Below are positions 21,703-29,120 of a stretch of 64,000 nt of DNA, piece by piece. Numbering within the stretch: position 1 is the first letter of the stretch; every line of letters starts with the position of its first letter. This DNA is from Klebsiella pneumoniae. GTDB taxonomy: Bacteria > Pseudomonadota > Gammaproteobacteria > Pseudomonadales > UBA5518. The DNA lies in NCBI GenBank assembly GCA_945862145.1, contig CAMAXE010000001.1, forward strand, positions 471,089 through 535,088, written 5' to 3'. A program made the translations under genes and the position numbers. A model generated the notes under the pieces. That model saw only the letters and a program-made list of their open reading frames with translations, was not told the DNA's origin and searched no databases.

Positions 21703-22782
21703 ATGACCGACAGCTCCGTCGAAAATCTCAACGTCGAAACCTTCGAGCCCTTGGTGACACCAGACCAGCTGAAGCGGGAAATTCCGCTTTCGGACCCGCT
21801 GCGTCACACGGTGATGCAGGCCAGGGAAACGTTGCGGCGCATCCTCGACGGGCAGGACCATCGCGTGTTTGCCGTCGTAGGGCCCTGCTCCATCCATGAC
21901 CCCGTTGCAGCCATGGACTATGCGCAAAGACTCGCGGCGCTTGCGCGTGAACTCGAGGACACGGTCTACATTGTGATGCGGGTCTATTTTGAGAAGCCGC
22001 GCACCACCACGGGCTGGAAGGGTCTGGTGAACGATCCGCACATGAACGATTCCTTCAGGATCCAGGAGGGGCTGCAGATCGCCCGCCGCCTGCTGCTGGA
22101 CATCAGCGCGCGTGGCCTTCCAACCGCCACCGAGGCGCTCGACCCGATCTCACCCCAGTATCTCCAGGATCTGATCGCCTGGTCCGCGATTGGCGCCCGC
22201 ACCACCGAATCGCAGACCCACCGCGAACTGGCAAGTGGCCTGTCCTGCCCCGTGGGGTTCAAGAACGGGACCGACGGCGGTCTGACAGTGGCGGTGAACG
22301 CCCTGAAATCGGCGCTGAGTCCGCACCGGTTCCTTGGCATAGACGACGGAGGCAAGGTCACCGTTGTGCATACCAGAGGGAACCGCCACGCCCATGTGGT
22401 GCTGCGCGGCGGTTCGCAGGGGCCGAACTACGATTCAGTGCACATCGCTCTGGCCGAACGGGAACTGCAGAAGGCCGGGGTGCCGGGCGGTATCGTAGTG
22501 GACTGCAGCCATGCGAACTCGAACAAGGATCCCTCGCTGCAGCCGCTGGTTCTGGACAACGTCACCAACCAGATCCTGGAGGGGAACCGCTCCATCGTCG
22601 GCGTGATGCTGGAAAGCAACCTCGAAGCCGGCAACCAGCCGATCCCTGCCGATCTTGCGACCCTGCGCTACGGCGTGTCCGTGACTGATGGCTGCCTGGA
22701 CTGGGACACGACCGCACAGGCACTCAGAACCATGCGGGACAAACTGCGCGAAGAACTGCCAAATCGACTAGCTCGGACCTGA
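21703..22782 (+). CDS. aroG: 3-deoxy-7-phosphoheptulonate (DAHP) synthase, class I
   Basis: First enzyme of the shikimate pathway, joining PEP and erythrose-4-phosphate. The 359-residue product has the class I (AroF/G/H) landmarks VVGPCSIHDPVAAMDYA, VYFEKPRTTTGWKG, GLPTATEALDPISPQYL, WSAIGARTTESQTHRE, PVGFKNGTDG, VDCSHANSNKD and the C-terminal SVTDGCLDWDTT. ATG at 21703 gives the standard length. Which amino acid inhibits it cannot be decided here, so the symbol denotes family rather than isoenzyme. It appears to be a single-gene unit with a GC hairpin 21 bases after its stop. Confidence 0.9.
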   Translation: MTDSSVENLNVETFEPLVTPDQLKREIPLSDPLRHTVMQARETLRRILDGQDHRVFAVVGPCSIHDPVAAMDYAQRLAALARELEDTVYIVMRVYFEKPRTTTGWKGLVNDPHMNDSFRIQEGLQIARRLLLDISARGLPTATEALDPISPQYLQDLIAWSAIGARTTESQTHRELASGLSCPVGFKNGTDGGLTVAVNALKSALSPHRFLGIDDGGKVTVVHTRGNRHAHVVLRGGSQGPNYDSVHIALAERELQKAGVPGGIVVDCSHANSNKDPSLQPLVLDNVTNQILEGNRSIVGVMLESNLEAGNQPIPADLATLRYGVSVTDGCLDWDTTAQALRTMRDKLREELPNRLART

Positions 22783-22802
22783 AAGGACATCCGGAGTCCC
22801 GC

Positions 22803-22819
22803 CGCCCGGCTACCGGGCG
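22803..22819. terminator. GC-rich inverted repeat after aroG
   Basis: CGCCCGG-CTA-CCGGGCG, a perfect 7-base-pair stem with a 3-base loop, lies between aroG and the convergent nfuA. It has no U-tract, so it is only a possible terminator. Confidence 0.4.
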
Positions 22820-22904
22820 TAAAAGGTTCCATGAGCCGGGGAACAGCTTGCCACCCCAGCACGCCGATTTGCGGTCAGCCGAGGCGGGGCTGTGCGATCG
22901 CAGC

Positions 22905-23489
22905 TCAGGTGTAATACGCGTTTTCGCGCTTGCTGTGGTCGGTGACGTCGCGCACTTCCTTTAATTCGGGCAACTGGTCCAGCAGGTTTCGCTCAACGCC
23001 GTGCTTGAGCGTGGCATCTACCTGGCCACAGCCCTGGCAGCCGCCCCCGAACTTGAGCACCGCCACCGGACCGTCGATCACCTCGACCAGGCTCACTTCG
23101 CCGCCATGGGCGGCAAGCTGGGGGTTCACCTCGTTGTAGAGGATGTAATTGATGCGATCTTCCAGGGAGCTGTCGGCACCCACACGCGGGAGTTTCGCGT
23201 TGGGAGCCTTGATCGTCAGCTGCCCCCCCATGCGATCCTCGGCAAAGTCGACCAACGCATCCTGCAGGAAAGGCAGACTGCGGGCCTCAAACCAGGCGAT
23301 GAATCCGCCGGGGAACTCGTGCTTCTCGTCTTCTTCTCTGATATCGGCATCGCGGCAATAGGCGATGCAGGTCTCGGCACGTGGCGTTCCAGGATCGTTG
23401 ATGAACACGCGGATACCGCGGACCTCGGCATCCTGCTTGGCCAGCAGGCCGGAAAGGTAACTTTGGGCAGATTCCGTGATCGTGGTCAT
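22905..23489 (-). CDS. nfuA: Fe-S biogenesis protein NfuA
   Basis: Carries and delivers 4Fe-4S clusters. The 194-residue product has an N-terminal A-type (IscA-like) domain lacking the full cysteine set (residues 1-90) and a C-terminal Nfu domain with the cluster-binding CQGC in [12 protein letters not shown] near residue 150. This is the typical gammaproteobacterial fusion. The protein starts [20 protein letters not shown]. Divergent from the propeller gene across 155 bases; I searched that gap for an IscR-type box and did not see a convincing one. Likely clients in this window are the radical-SAM YgiQ, the sulfite reductase and the 2-oxoacid oxidoreductase. Confidence 0.95.
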   Translation of the reverse strand: MTTITESAQSYLSGLLAKQDAEVRGIRVFINDPGTPRAETCIAYCRDADIREEDEKHEFPGGFIAWFEARSLPFLQDALVDFAEDRMGGQLTIKAPNAKLPRVGADSSLEDRINYILYNEVNPQLAAHGGEVSLVEVIDGPVAVLKFGGGCQGCGQVDATLKHGVERNLLDQLPELKEVRDVTDHSKRENAYYT

Positions 23490-23645
23490 GCGAGCTCTCC
23501 TGATTCAGGCCGCGATAGTCTAGTAAAACGCTCAGGTATTAGCCACCTCCAGGCGTGCTCATATCCGCACAAAATATGCGCCCTGACATTGCCCTGCGCG
23601 GGTCGACCCTGCAAAAGTGAGCGGCCCAACACGGAACCGGTCGCC

Positions 23646-24572
23646 ATGACTACCCTGATAGCCACCTCCGTGGTCCGTGGCAGCAATCAAGGCGAGAGCC
23701 ACGGGGGCGTTTACCTGATCGACCTCGAGAAGCGGGACGTTCGGCAGGTCGTTGACTGGAACCGCAGCGATATCGACTGGTCTGGCCGGGGCTGGGACCG
23801 GGGGCTTCGCGGTATCGCCTTCGACGAAGACACTGTCTATATCGCCGCGAGCGACGAGCTATTTGCGTACACGAGCCGCTTCCGCCCCGTGGGCTCCTGG
23901 CGCAACCCCTATCTCAAGCACTGCCACGAGATCGCCGTACAGGGCCGACGTCTGTTCCTCAGTACCACCGGGTTCGACGCGGTGCTCGGCTTCGACCTCG
24001 ATCGCCGGATCTTCGACTGGGGACTGCGCATAGAGGGAAAGGGTTCAACGCTCGCCGCGCGCGTGTTCGATCCCCGCGCCCCAGCTGGCCCCCCCGCCCG
24101 CAACACCCTGCACCTGAACAATGTCTACTGCGATCAATCAGGCCTGTATTTAGGCGGACTGCGCACAGGTGGTCTGCTGCGTTTCGACGGCAGGCGGATC
24201 GGGATGGTCGCAGAATTGCCCGAGGGCTCACACAATGCTCGCCCGTTCGGCGATGGCGTACTTTTCAACGACACGGGGGCCGATGCCTTGCGGTATTGCT
24301 CACGCACGGACGCTACCTCGGACCGGGCTTTGGCCGTTCCCACGTACCCGCGGGACACCTTGCAGCAACTCGACGCCGACGCCAGCGGCATCGCGCGGCC
24401 GGGCTTCGCCCGTGGATTGTGCGTATGCCCGGACGAACTGATCGCAGCCGGCTCGTCGCCGTCCACTGTCACGCTGTACGATCTCGCCGCGAATCAACGG
24501 GTGCTCGCGGTAAATCTCAGCATGGACGTGCGTAACGCCATCCACGGACTGGCCGTGTGGCCCTATCAATGA
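23646..24572 (+). CDS. Uncharacterised beta-propeller-like protein
   Basis: 308-residue soluble protein with repeating strand-turn blades: GGVYLIDLEKRDVRQVVDW, GIAFDEDTVYIAASDELF, CHEIAVQGRRLFLSTTGFD, LHLNNVYCDQSGLYLGGLR and GGLLRFDGRRIG each read as propeller blades. It has no signal peptide, membrane segment or known catalytic motif. It recalls TIGR03032-type and DUF4915-type proteins, but I cannot assign it. The ATG at 23646 has no clear ribosome site and the open frame extends upstream antisense to nfuA, so the start rests on the divergent layout. The DUF2970 gene follows after 34 bases. Function unknown. Confidence 0.72.
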   Translation: MTTLIATSVVRGSNQGESHGGVYLIDLEKRDVRQVVDWNRSDIDWSGRGWDRGLRGIAFDEDTVYIAASDELFAYTSRFRPVGSWRNPYLKHCHEIAVQGRRLFLSTTGFDAVLGFDLDRRIFDWGLRIEGKGSTLAARVFDPRAPAGPPARNTLHLNNVYCDQSGLYLGGLRTGGLLRFDGRRIGMVAELPEGSHNARPFGDGVLFNDTGADALRYCSRTDATSDRALAVPTYPRDTLQQLDADASGIARPGFARGLCVCPDELIAAGSSPSTVTLYDLAANQRVLAVNLSMDVRNAIHGLAVWPYQ

Positions 24573-24606
24573 CTGCCCCCAGGGCAGCCTGTGCAGGAGA
24601 CAGACC

Positions 24607-24852
24607 TTGAACGAGAACCGGAATATGAAGGGATCCGAGCGCGAAGCGCCCTCGAAGAGCAAGCCGATGACCGCAGCAAATCTCGTGGGGAGCGTGCTAT
24701 CAGCCGCGATTGGCGTGCAGAGCTCGCGTAACCGAGAGCGTGATTTCAGCCAAGGAAGTTACCGGCAGTTCATCATTGCCGGCGTCATATTTACCATCTT
24801 GTTCGTCACCACGCTGGTGGTGGTTGTGAGGATGGTGCTGAGCGGGAGGTGA
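24607..24852 (+). CDS. DUF2970 family membrane protein
   Basis: 81-residue single-pass inner-membrane protein. The family pattern is clear: VLSAAIGVQSSRNRERDFSQ followed by the hydrophobic IIAGVIFTILFVTTLVVVV. The start is a TTG at 24607, supported by AGGAGA 7-8 bases upstream; the first ATG, at codon 7, has no ribosome site. Function of the family is unknown. It may be co-transcribed with the propeller gene and is convergent with a second tiny membrane protein. Confidence 0.78.
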   Translation: MNENRNMKGSEREAPSKSKPMTAANLVGSVLSAAIGVQSSRNRERDFSQGSYRQFIIAGVIFTILFVTTLVVVVRMVLSGR

Positions 24853-24867
24853 ACCCGCCGGGGGCGC

Positions 24868-25002
24868 TCAGTGACCGGAGATCCAGTACACCGCAGCCAC
24901 CACACCGAGGGCTATCAGCAGAACCGCCGCAATGGAATCCGCGCGACCATCGGCAAGGCGCTCAGCGTCGGAGGGGGTGTCGGTATGCTGTGGCTTCGCC
25001 AT
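24868..25002 (-). CDS. 44-residue single-pass membrane protein
   Basis: The frame starts MAKPQHTDTPSDAERLADGR and ends with one hydrophobic helix (SIAAVLLIALGVVAAVYWIS). GGAGA lies 6 bases before the ATG. The polar N-terminus plus one C-terminal helix, with a recognisable ribosome site, argue for a real gene even though it is very short. It is convergent with the DUF2970 gene (15 bases between stops) and divergent from the sulfite reductase gene. Function unknown. Confidence 0.6.
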   Translation of the reverse strand: MAKPQHTDTPSDAERLADGRADSIAAVLLIALGVVAAVYWISGH

Positions 25003-25050
25003 CGAGATCTCCAAGGCGTCGGCAGGGTGGTACGTCGCGCTTCAGTATAG

Positions 25051-25087
25051 CAGCGCCCTGCTGCGTCCGGCAGCAGCGGGAGCGCTG
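25051..25087. other. Two-part hairpin upstream of the sulfite reductase gene
   Basis: CTGCTGC/GCAGCAG pairs around a 5-base loop, and CAGCGC/GCGCTG pairs outside it across a small internal loop. The 230-base gap from 25003 to 25232 holds this element, a possible cysI promoter and an AT-rich patch (25110-25137), and no further gene that I can support. The hairpin overlaps the expected -35 region of a minus-strand -10 (TATACT, 25049-25044) that could serve the 44-residue protein. Confidence 0.35.
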
Positions 25088-25134
25088 CCGGTGAGCTTAT
25101 CGTCAAACGTTCTTTAAGTATGAAAAAACGCGAT

Positions 25135-25162
25135 TTTACGCGTGGCAGTCATCTGCTAAGGT
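25135..25162 (+). promoter_or_regulatory. Weak candidate promoter for the sulfite reductase operon
   Basis: TTTACG, a 16-base spacer and TAAGGT lie about 70 bases before the ATG. The match is poor, as expected for an activator-dependent (CysB-type) promoter, but no activator site can be proven by eye. Confidence 0.25.
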
Positions 25163-25232
25163 TCGGTCGTCAGAGCATCAGCCAAGAGCAGGCCTGCCGA
25201 GGCCCCACCTCAACCCCAGCAGTAACCGACGC

Positions 25233-26903
25233 ATGTACCGATACGATATACAGGACCAGCGCATGCTCGAGGACCGGGTCGCGCAGTTCCGCGACCAGAC
25301 CTCCCGCTACCTGCGCGGCGAGCTGAGCGAAAGCGAGTTCCGCCCGCTTCGACTGCAGAACGGGCTCTACGTCCAGCGGCTCGCCCCCATGCTCCGCGTG
25401 GCCATCCCCTACGGAATGCTGACCGCCCGCCAGCTGCGCATGCTCGCCCACATAGCGCGCCGCTACGACAAGGGCTACGCGCATTTCAGTACGCGCCAGA
25501 ACATCCAGTACAACTGGCCACGGCTCGAGGAAGTACCCGACATCCTCGCCGAACTCGCCACGGTGGAGATGCATGCCATCCAGACCAGCGGCAATTGCAT
25601 TCGCAACGTCACGGCGGACCAGTTTGCCGGCGTCGCCCGCGATGAGATCGAGGATCCGCGTCCTTGGTGTGAACTGATCCGGCAATGGTCGACCTTCCAC
25701 CCAGAGTTCACCTTCCTGCCGCGCAAGTTCAAGATCGCCGTCAGCGGTTCGCGTGATGACCGCGCCGCCGTGCAAGTGCACGACATCGGTCTTGAACTGC
25801 ACCGCAACGCTGCCGGCGACACCGGGTTCCGCGTCCTGGTCGGGGGTGGTCTGGGACGCACGCCGTTGATCGGCGCGGTGATCCGGGAATTCCTGCCTAC
25901 CCCGGAACTGCTCTCCTACCTCGAGGCCATCCTGCGCGTCTATAACCGCTTCGGACGCCGCGACAACATCTACAAGGCCCGCATCAAGATCCTGGTCAAG
26001 GCACTCGGCGAGCAGGTGTTCGCCGCTCGCGTCGAGGCCGAGTGGCTCGACATCCGCACCCGCATGGCACCGGTGGAGCCTGCGCAGATAGAACGCCTGC
26101 AGGCGAGCTTTCCGCCGCCTGACTACCTCCATCTGGATGCCGACCGCGCCGCCACCACACTGGCGAAAGAGCGTGCCGCAGACCGCGCCTTCGACCGCTG
26201 GGTCGGGCGCAACGTGAAGCCGCACCGCCAGCTCGGCTACTCGATCGTGACGATCTCCCTGAAACCCACGGGGATCGCCCCCGGTGATGCCACCGACCAG
26301 CAGATGGAACTCGTGGCCGATCTTGCCGATGCGTTTTCCTTCGGTGAGATACGCGTCGCCCACGAGCAGAATCTGGTGCTCGCCGATGTACCGCAGGAGC
26401 AACTCCACGAGCTGTGGTGCCGGCTGCGGCCCGCAGGTCTCGCAACCCCCAACATCGGGCTGCTCACGGACATCATCTGCTGTCCGGGCGGGGACTTCTG
26501 CTCGTTGGCGAACGCCAAGTCGATCCCGATCGCCGAGGCCATCCAGCGCCGCTTCGATGACCTCGACTACCTGCATGATCTCGGCGATATCGAGCTCAAC
26601 ATATCCGGCTGCATGAATGCCTGTGGCCACCACCACGTGGGGCATATCGGCGTTCTCGGTGTCGACAAGAAGGGCGCGGAGTTTTATCAATTGCTGCTCG
26701 GTGGCAGCCAAGGTAATCAGGCATCACTAGCCACCATTCTGGGCCCGTCTTTCGCGAGTGATGACGTGCCGAACGTGATCGCAACGATCCTCGAGATCTA
26801 CGTCGCCCGGCGCGGCGAGGGCGAGACATTCATCGAGTTCGTGCGTCGCGTCGGCGTCGAGCCTTTCCGCGAGATCGTCTATGCAAAACCTGCTCACGGC
26901 TGA
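25233..26903 (+). CDS. cysI: Nitrite/sulfite reductase hemoprotein, probably assimilatory sulfite reductase
   Basis: Siroheme/4Fe-4S enzyme reducing sulfite to sulfide with six electrons. The 556-residue product has two ferredoxin-like half domains, the siroheme-side STRQNIQYNWPRLEEV and the four cluster cysteines in IICCPGGDFCS (about residue 415) and ISGCMNACGHHH (about 460). It resembles the Pseudomonas-type CysI, which uses ferredoxin rather than a CysJ flavoprotein; no cysJ is nearby. The tightly linked DUF934 gene supports sulfite over nitrite as substrate. Overlaps that gene by 23 bases. The start is the first ATG of a well-matching N-terminus but has only a weak ribosome site. Confidence 0.9.
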   Translation: MYRYDIQDQRMLEDRVAQFRDQTSRYLRGELSESEFRPLRLQNGLYVQRLAPMLRVAIPYGMLTARQLRMLAHIARRYDKGYAHFSTRQNIQYNWPRLEEVPDILAELATVEMHAIQTSGNCIRNVTADQFAGVARDEIEDPRPWCELIRQWSTFHPEFTFLPRKFKIAVSGSRDDRAAVQVHDIGLELHRNAAGDTGFRVLVGGGLGRTPLIGAVIREFLPTPELLSYLEAILRVYNRFGRRDNIYKARIKILVKALGEQVFAARVEAEWLDIRTRMAPVEPAQIERLQASFPPPDYLHLDADRAATTLAKERAADRAFDRWVGRNVKPHRQLGYSIVTISLKPTGIAPGDATDQQMELVADLADAFSFGEIRVAHEQNLVLADVPQEQLHELWCRLRPAGLATPNIGLLTDIICCPGGDFCSLANAKSIPIAEAIQRRFDDLDYLHDLGDIELNISGCMNACGHHHVGHIGVLGVDKKGAEFYQLLLGGSQGNQASLATILGPSFASDDVPNVIATILEIYVARRGEGETFIEFVRRVGVEPFREIVYAKPAHG

Positions 26904-27378
26904 GGGCGAGACCCGGAGCGACGGCTGGACCCTCCTGCCACGCGATGTCAGTGTCGCTGAGTTGCCCACGGGAGATCTGATCGTACCGTTTCGCGTGTGG
27001 CGCGAGGCGCGCACCGACCTCCTGGCCCGCAGCCGGGTGGGCGTGTGGCTCGCGAGCGACGAGCAGGCCGAGGATCTGGAACCGTTCGTGGCCGAACTGG
27101 CAATCATCGCCATCGATTTTCCGGTCTTCAGCGACGGGCGCGGCTACTCCAACGCTCGAATCCTGCGCGAGCGGCTCGGCTACGATGGCGAACTTCGCGC
27201 GGTCGGCGATGTGCTGCGCGACCAGCTTTTCCTGATGCGCCGTTGCGGCTTCACCAGTTTCGCGCTGCGTAGCGACAGAGACGCAGGGCAAGCGGTGAGC
27301 GCTCTCACGGACTTCCGCCACGCCTACCAACACGCAACGGTAGACCCGGGTGTGCCGCTCGTGCAGCGCGATCACTGA
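26881..27378 (+). CDS. DUF934 protein, sulfite-reduction partner
   Basis: 165-residue soluble protein of the DUF934 family: GDLIVPFRVWREARTDLLAR, LAIIAIDFPVFSDGRGYSNA, RERLGYDGELRAVGDVLRDQ and LFLMRRCGFTSFALR are all family hallmarks. DUF934 genes are habitually paired with CysI-type sulfite reductases in Proteobacteria; the biochemical role is not established. The start overlaps the last 23 bases of cysI, indicating one operon. Confidence 0.88.
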   Translation: MQNLLTAEGETRSDGWTLLPRDVSVAELPTGDLIVPFRVWREARTDLLARSRVGVWLASDEQAEDLEPFVAELAIIAIDFPVFSDGRGYSNARILRERLGYDGELRAVGDVLRDQLFLMRRCGFTSFALRSDRDAGQAVSALTDFRHAYQHATVDPGVPLVQRDH

Positions 27379-27417
27379 TTTGCCGGCAGGCAACTCCGGC
27401 CATACCCGAGGGCACGC

Positions 27418-28587
27418 GTGGACACCACGTCCGTCACCTTCTCGCTCTTTCTCGTGTTCAGTGGCGCGGCCGTGCTGGCATCGGTGGCACTCTACACGCG
27501 CCAGCCCCTGCTGATCGCCTACATCGGGCTTGGCGCGCTGCTCGGCCCGTATGGCCTCGGACTGATCACGGATGTCGAATTGCTGCGCGATTTCGCGCAC
27601 ACAGGCATCATTTTCCTGCTGTTCCTGCTCGGCCTGGACATGCGGCCGCGCGCACTGCTGGCTACGCTGCGGCAATCGACCCTGGTGACGCTGCTGAGCG
27701 CCGTGTGCTTTGCAGCGGCCGGAGCAGGCGTTGCGCTGGCGATGGGCTTCAGCCGGATCGAGGCGCTGATCACCGGTCTGGCGATGATGTTCTCCAGCAC
27801 GATCATCGGCATCAAGCTGCTCCCCACCACGGTGCTGCACCACCGCCACACGGGCGAACTGGTGGTGGGTGTGCTACTGATGCAGGACATGCTCGCAATC
27901 CTCGTGCTGGTGCTGCTAACCGGCAGTCGTGAGGGTGGCTTCGACGCGCGCGCAGCGGTCGTATCGCTGCTCTCCCTACCCGCTCTGGTTGCCTTTGTGG
28001 CCCTGCTCGTGCGCGTGGTCATGGTGCCGCTCTTGAAGCGCTTCGACCGTTTCCAGGAATATGTCTTCCTGCTCGCGATCGGGTGGTGCTTGGGCGTTGC
28101 AGAGCTCGCATCCTGGCTCGGGCTGTCGCCGGAGATCGGCGCCTTCGTTGCAGGCGTGAGCGTGGCGTCGAACCCGATCAGTCTCTACATCGCCTACAGC
28201 CTCAAGCCGCTGCGGGATTTCTTCCTGATCCTGTTCTTCGTGTCGCTCGGGGCCGGCTTCGATCTGCGGATGCTCCCGGGCATCTGGATGGGTGCCGTGG
28301 GCCTCGCTGCTTTGATGCTGGTATTGAAGCCGCTGGTGTTCCGCGCGCTGCTCGGGCGGCTGAGCGAGACACCTGCACTGGCGTGGGATGTGGGCCTGCG
28401 CCTGGGCCAGAACAGTGAGTTCTCGCTGCTGATCGTCTACATGGCCGCGGCCTACGGCCTGATCGGCAAGGAGGCATCGCACCTCGTGCAGGCCACGGCG
28501 ATCATCACTTTCCTGCTCTCCTCGTACATCGTGGTGCTGCGTCTGCCCAACCCGATCGCCATCTCCGACCGGCTGCGTCGCGACTGA
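27418..28587 (+). CDS. CPA2-family cation:proton antiporter
   Basis: Inner-membrane exchanger with about 11-12 hydrophobic helices in 389 residues, including LLIAYIGLGALLGPYGLGL, ALITGLAMMFSSTIIGIKLL and LSPEIGAFVAGVSVASNPIS, the Na/H exchanger core of the KefB/RosB group. It ends shortly after the last helix (LRLPNPIAISDRLRRD), so it lacks the TrkA-N (RCK) regulatory domain that KefB/KefC carry. Start is a GTG at 27418 with GAGGG upstream. Ion specificity cannot be assigned. It starts 39 bases after the DUF934 gene and is convergent with the VOC gene. Confidence 0.88.
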   Translation: MDTTSVTFSLFLVFSGAAVLASVALYTRQPLLIAYIGLGALLGPYGLGLITDVELLRDFAHTGIIFLLFLLGLDMRPRALLATLRQSTLVTLLSAVCFAAAGAGVALAMGFSRIEALITGLAMMFSSTIIGIKLLPTTVLHHRHTGELVVGVLLMQDMLAILVLVLLTGSREGGFDARAAVVSLLSLPALVAFVALLVRVVMVPLLKRFDRFQEYVFLLAIGWCLGVAELASWLGLSPEIGAFVAGVSVASNPISLYIAYSLKPLRDFFLILFFVSLGAGFDLRMLPGIWMGAVGLAALMLVLKPLVFRALLGRLSETPALAWDVGLRLGQNSEFSLLIVYMAAAYGLIGKEASHLVQATAIITFLLSSYIVVLRLPNPIAISDRLRRD

Positions 28588-28597
28588 AACCCACCCC

Positions 28598-29032
28598 TCA
28601 GGCCAGCGGGCCTGCGAGTTCGATCTCGTTGCCATCGGGGTCCGCGACGAAGGCATAGTGCACCGCGCCTTCGTAACAGCGGAGCCCCTGCACAATGCGT
28701 GCGCCCGCGCTGCGGCAGGCCTCGATCGCCTCTTCGAGGTTCTCCACCACCACCGTCAGGAAGCGCATGCCGGTACGCGCATAGGCGCGTTCGGGCGGGC
28801 TCTCCGGGATCCCTGCTCCCGGGCAGTGGATGAGCTTGACCAGCATGCCGCCCGCAAGCAGGCGGTGCTGGAAGCCTGCCGGCACGCCCAGTTCCTGATT
28901 GCCCGTCGGGCTCGGGAAATCGAGCTGCATCTGGTAGCTGAAACCCAGCACGTCGCGGTAGAAGCGGAGCATCTGCTCGGGGCGATTGGTAACCAGCGCC
29001 AGTTCCAGCGCGGGGTTGGCGATCTGCAACAT
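28598..29032 (-). CDS. VOC-superfamily (glyoxalase/dioxygenase-like) protein
   Basis: 144-residue paired beta-alpha-beta-beta-beta protein. The LGF start (RFYRDVLGFSYQMQLDFPS), a GMRFLTVVVENLEEAIEACR second module and the C-terminal FVADPDGNEIELAGPLA with a metal-ligand Glu are typical. It could be a lactoylglutathione lyase-like isomerase, a resistance protein or a dioxygenase-type enzyme; sequence does not decide. ATG at 29032 has GGAGAG about 6 bases upstream, which outranks an in-frame upstream start. Divergent from ygiQ across 88 bases. Confidence 0.85.
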   Translation of the reverse strand: MLQIANPALELALVTNRPEQMLRFYRDVLGFSYQMQLDFPSPTGNQELGVPAGFQHRLLAGGMLVKLIHCPGAGIPESPPERAYARTGMRFLTVVVENLEEAIEACRSAGARIVQGLRCYEGAVHYAFVADPDGNEIELAGPLA

Positions 29033-29120
29033 GAAGTGCTCTCCGCAGTCGGTGGCGAGGGCCACATATTGCCCTGATCTGCCCGGGCGCGCGCCACCTG
29101 CACCCGACTAGAATGTCGGC

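Noticed and set aside
19819..22782. 987-residue open frame spanning the flavoprotein, SDR antisense region and aroG
   Set aside because: Only its last 359 codons are a real gene (aroG). The upstream part is an out-of-frame shadow of the flavoprotein and an antisense shadow of the SDR.
23490..23645. IscR site in the nfuA upstream region
   Set aside because: A partial ATA..CC match is present but the other half-site is missing.
25120..25326. 68-residue frame starting MKKRDFTRGSHLLRFG as a possible cysI leader peptide
   Set aside because: It has no ribosome site and runs on inside cysI in another frame; no sign of attenuation.
25170..26711. 513-residue minus-strand open frame
   Set aside because: Antisense to the sulfite reductase gene, no recognisable domain.
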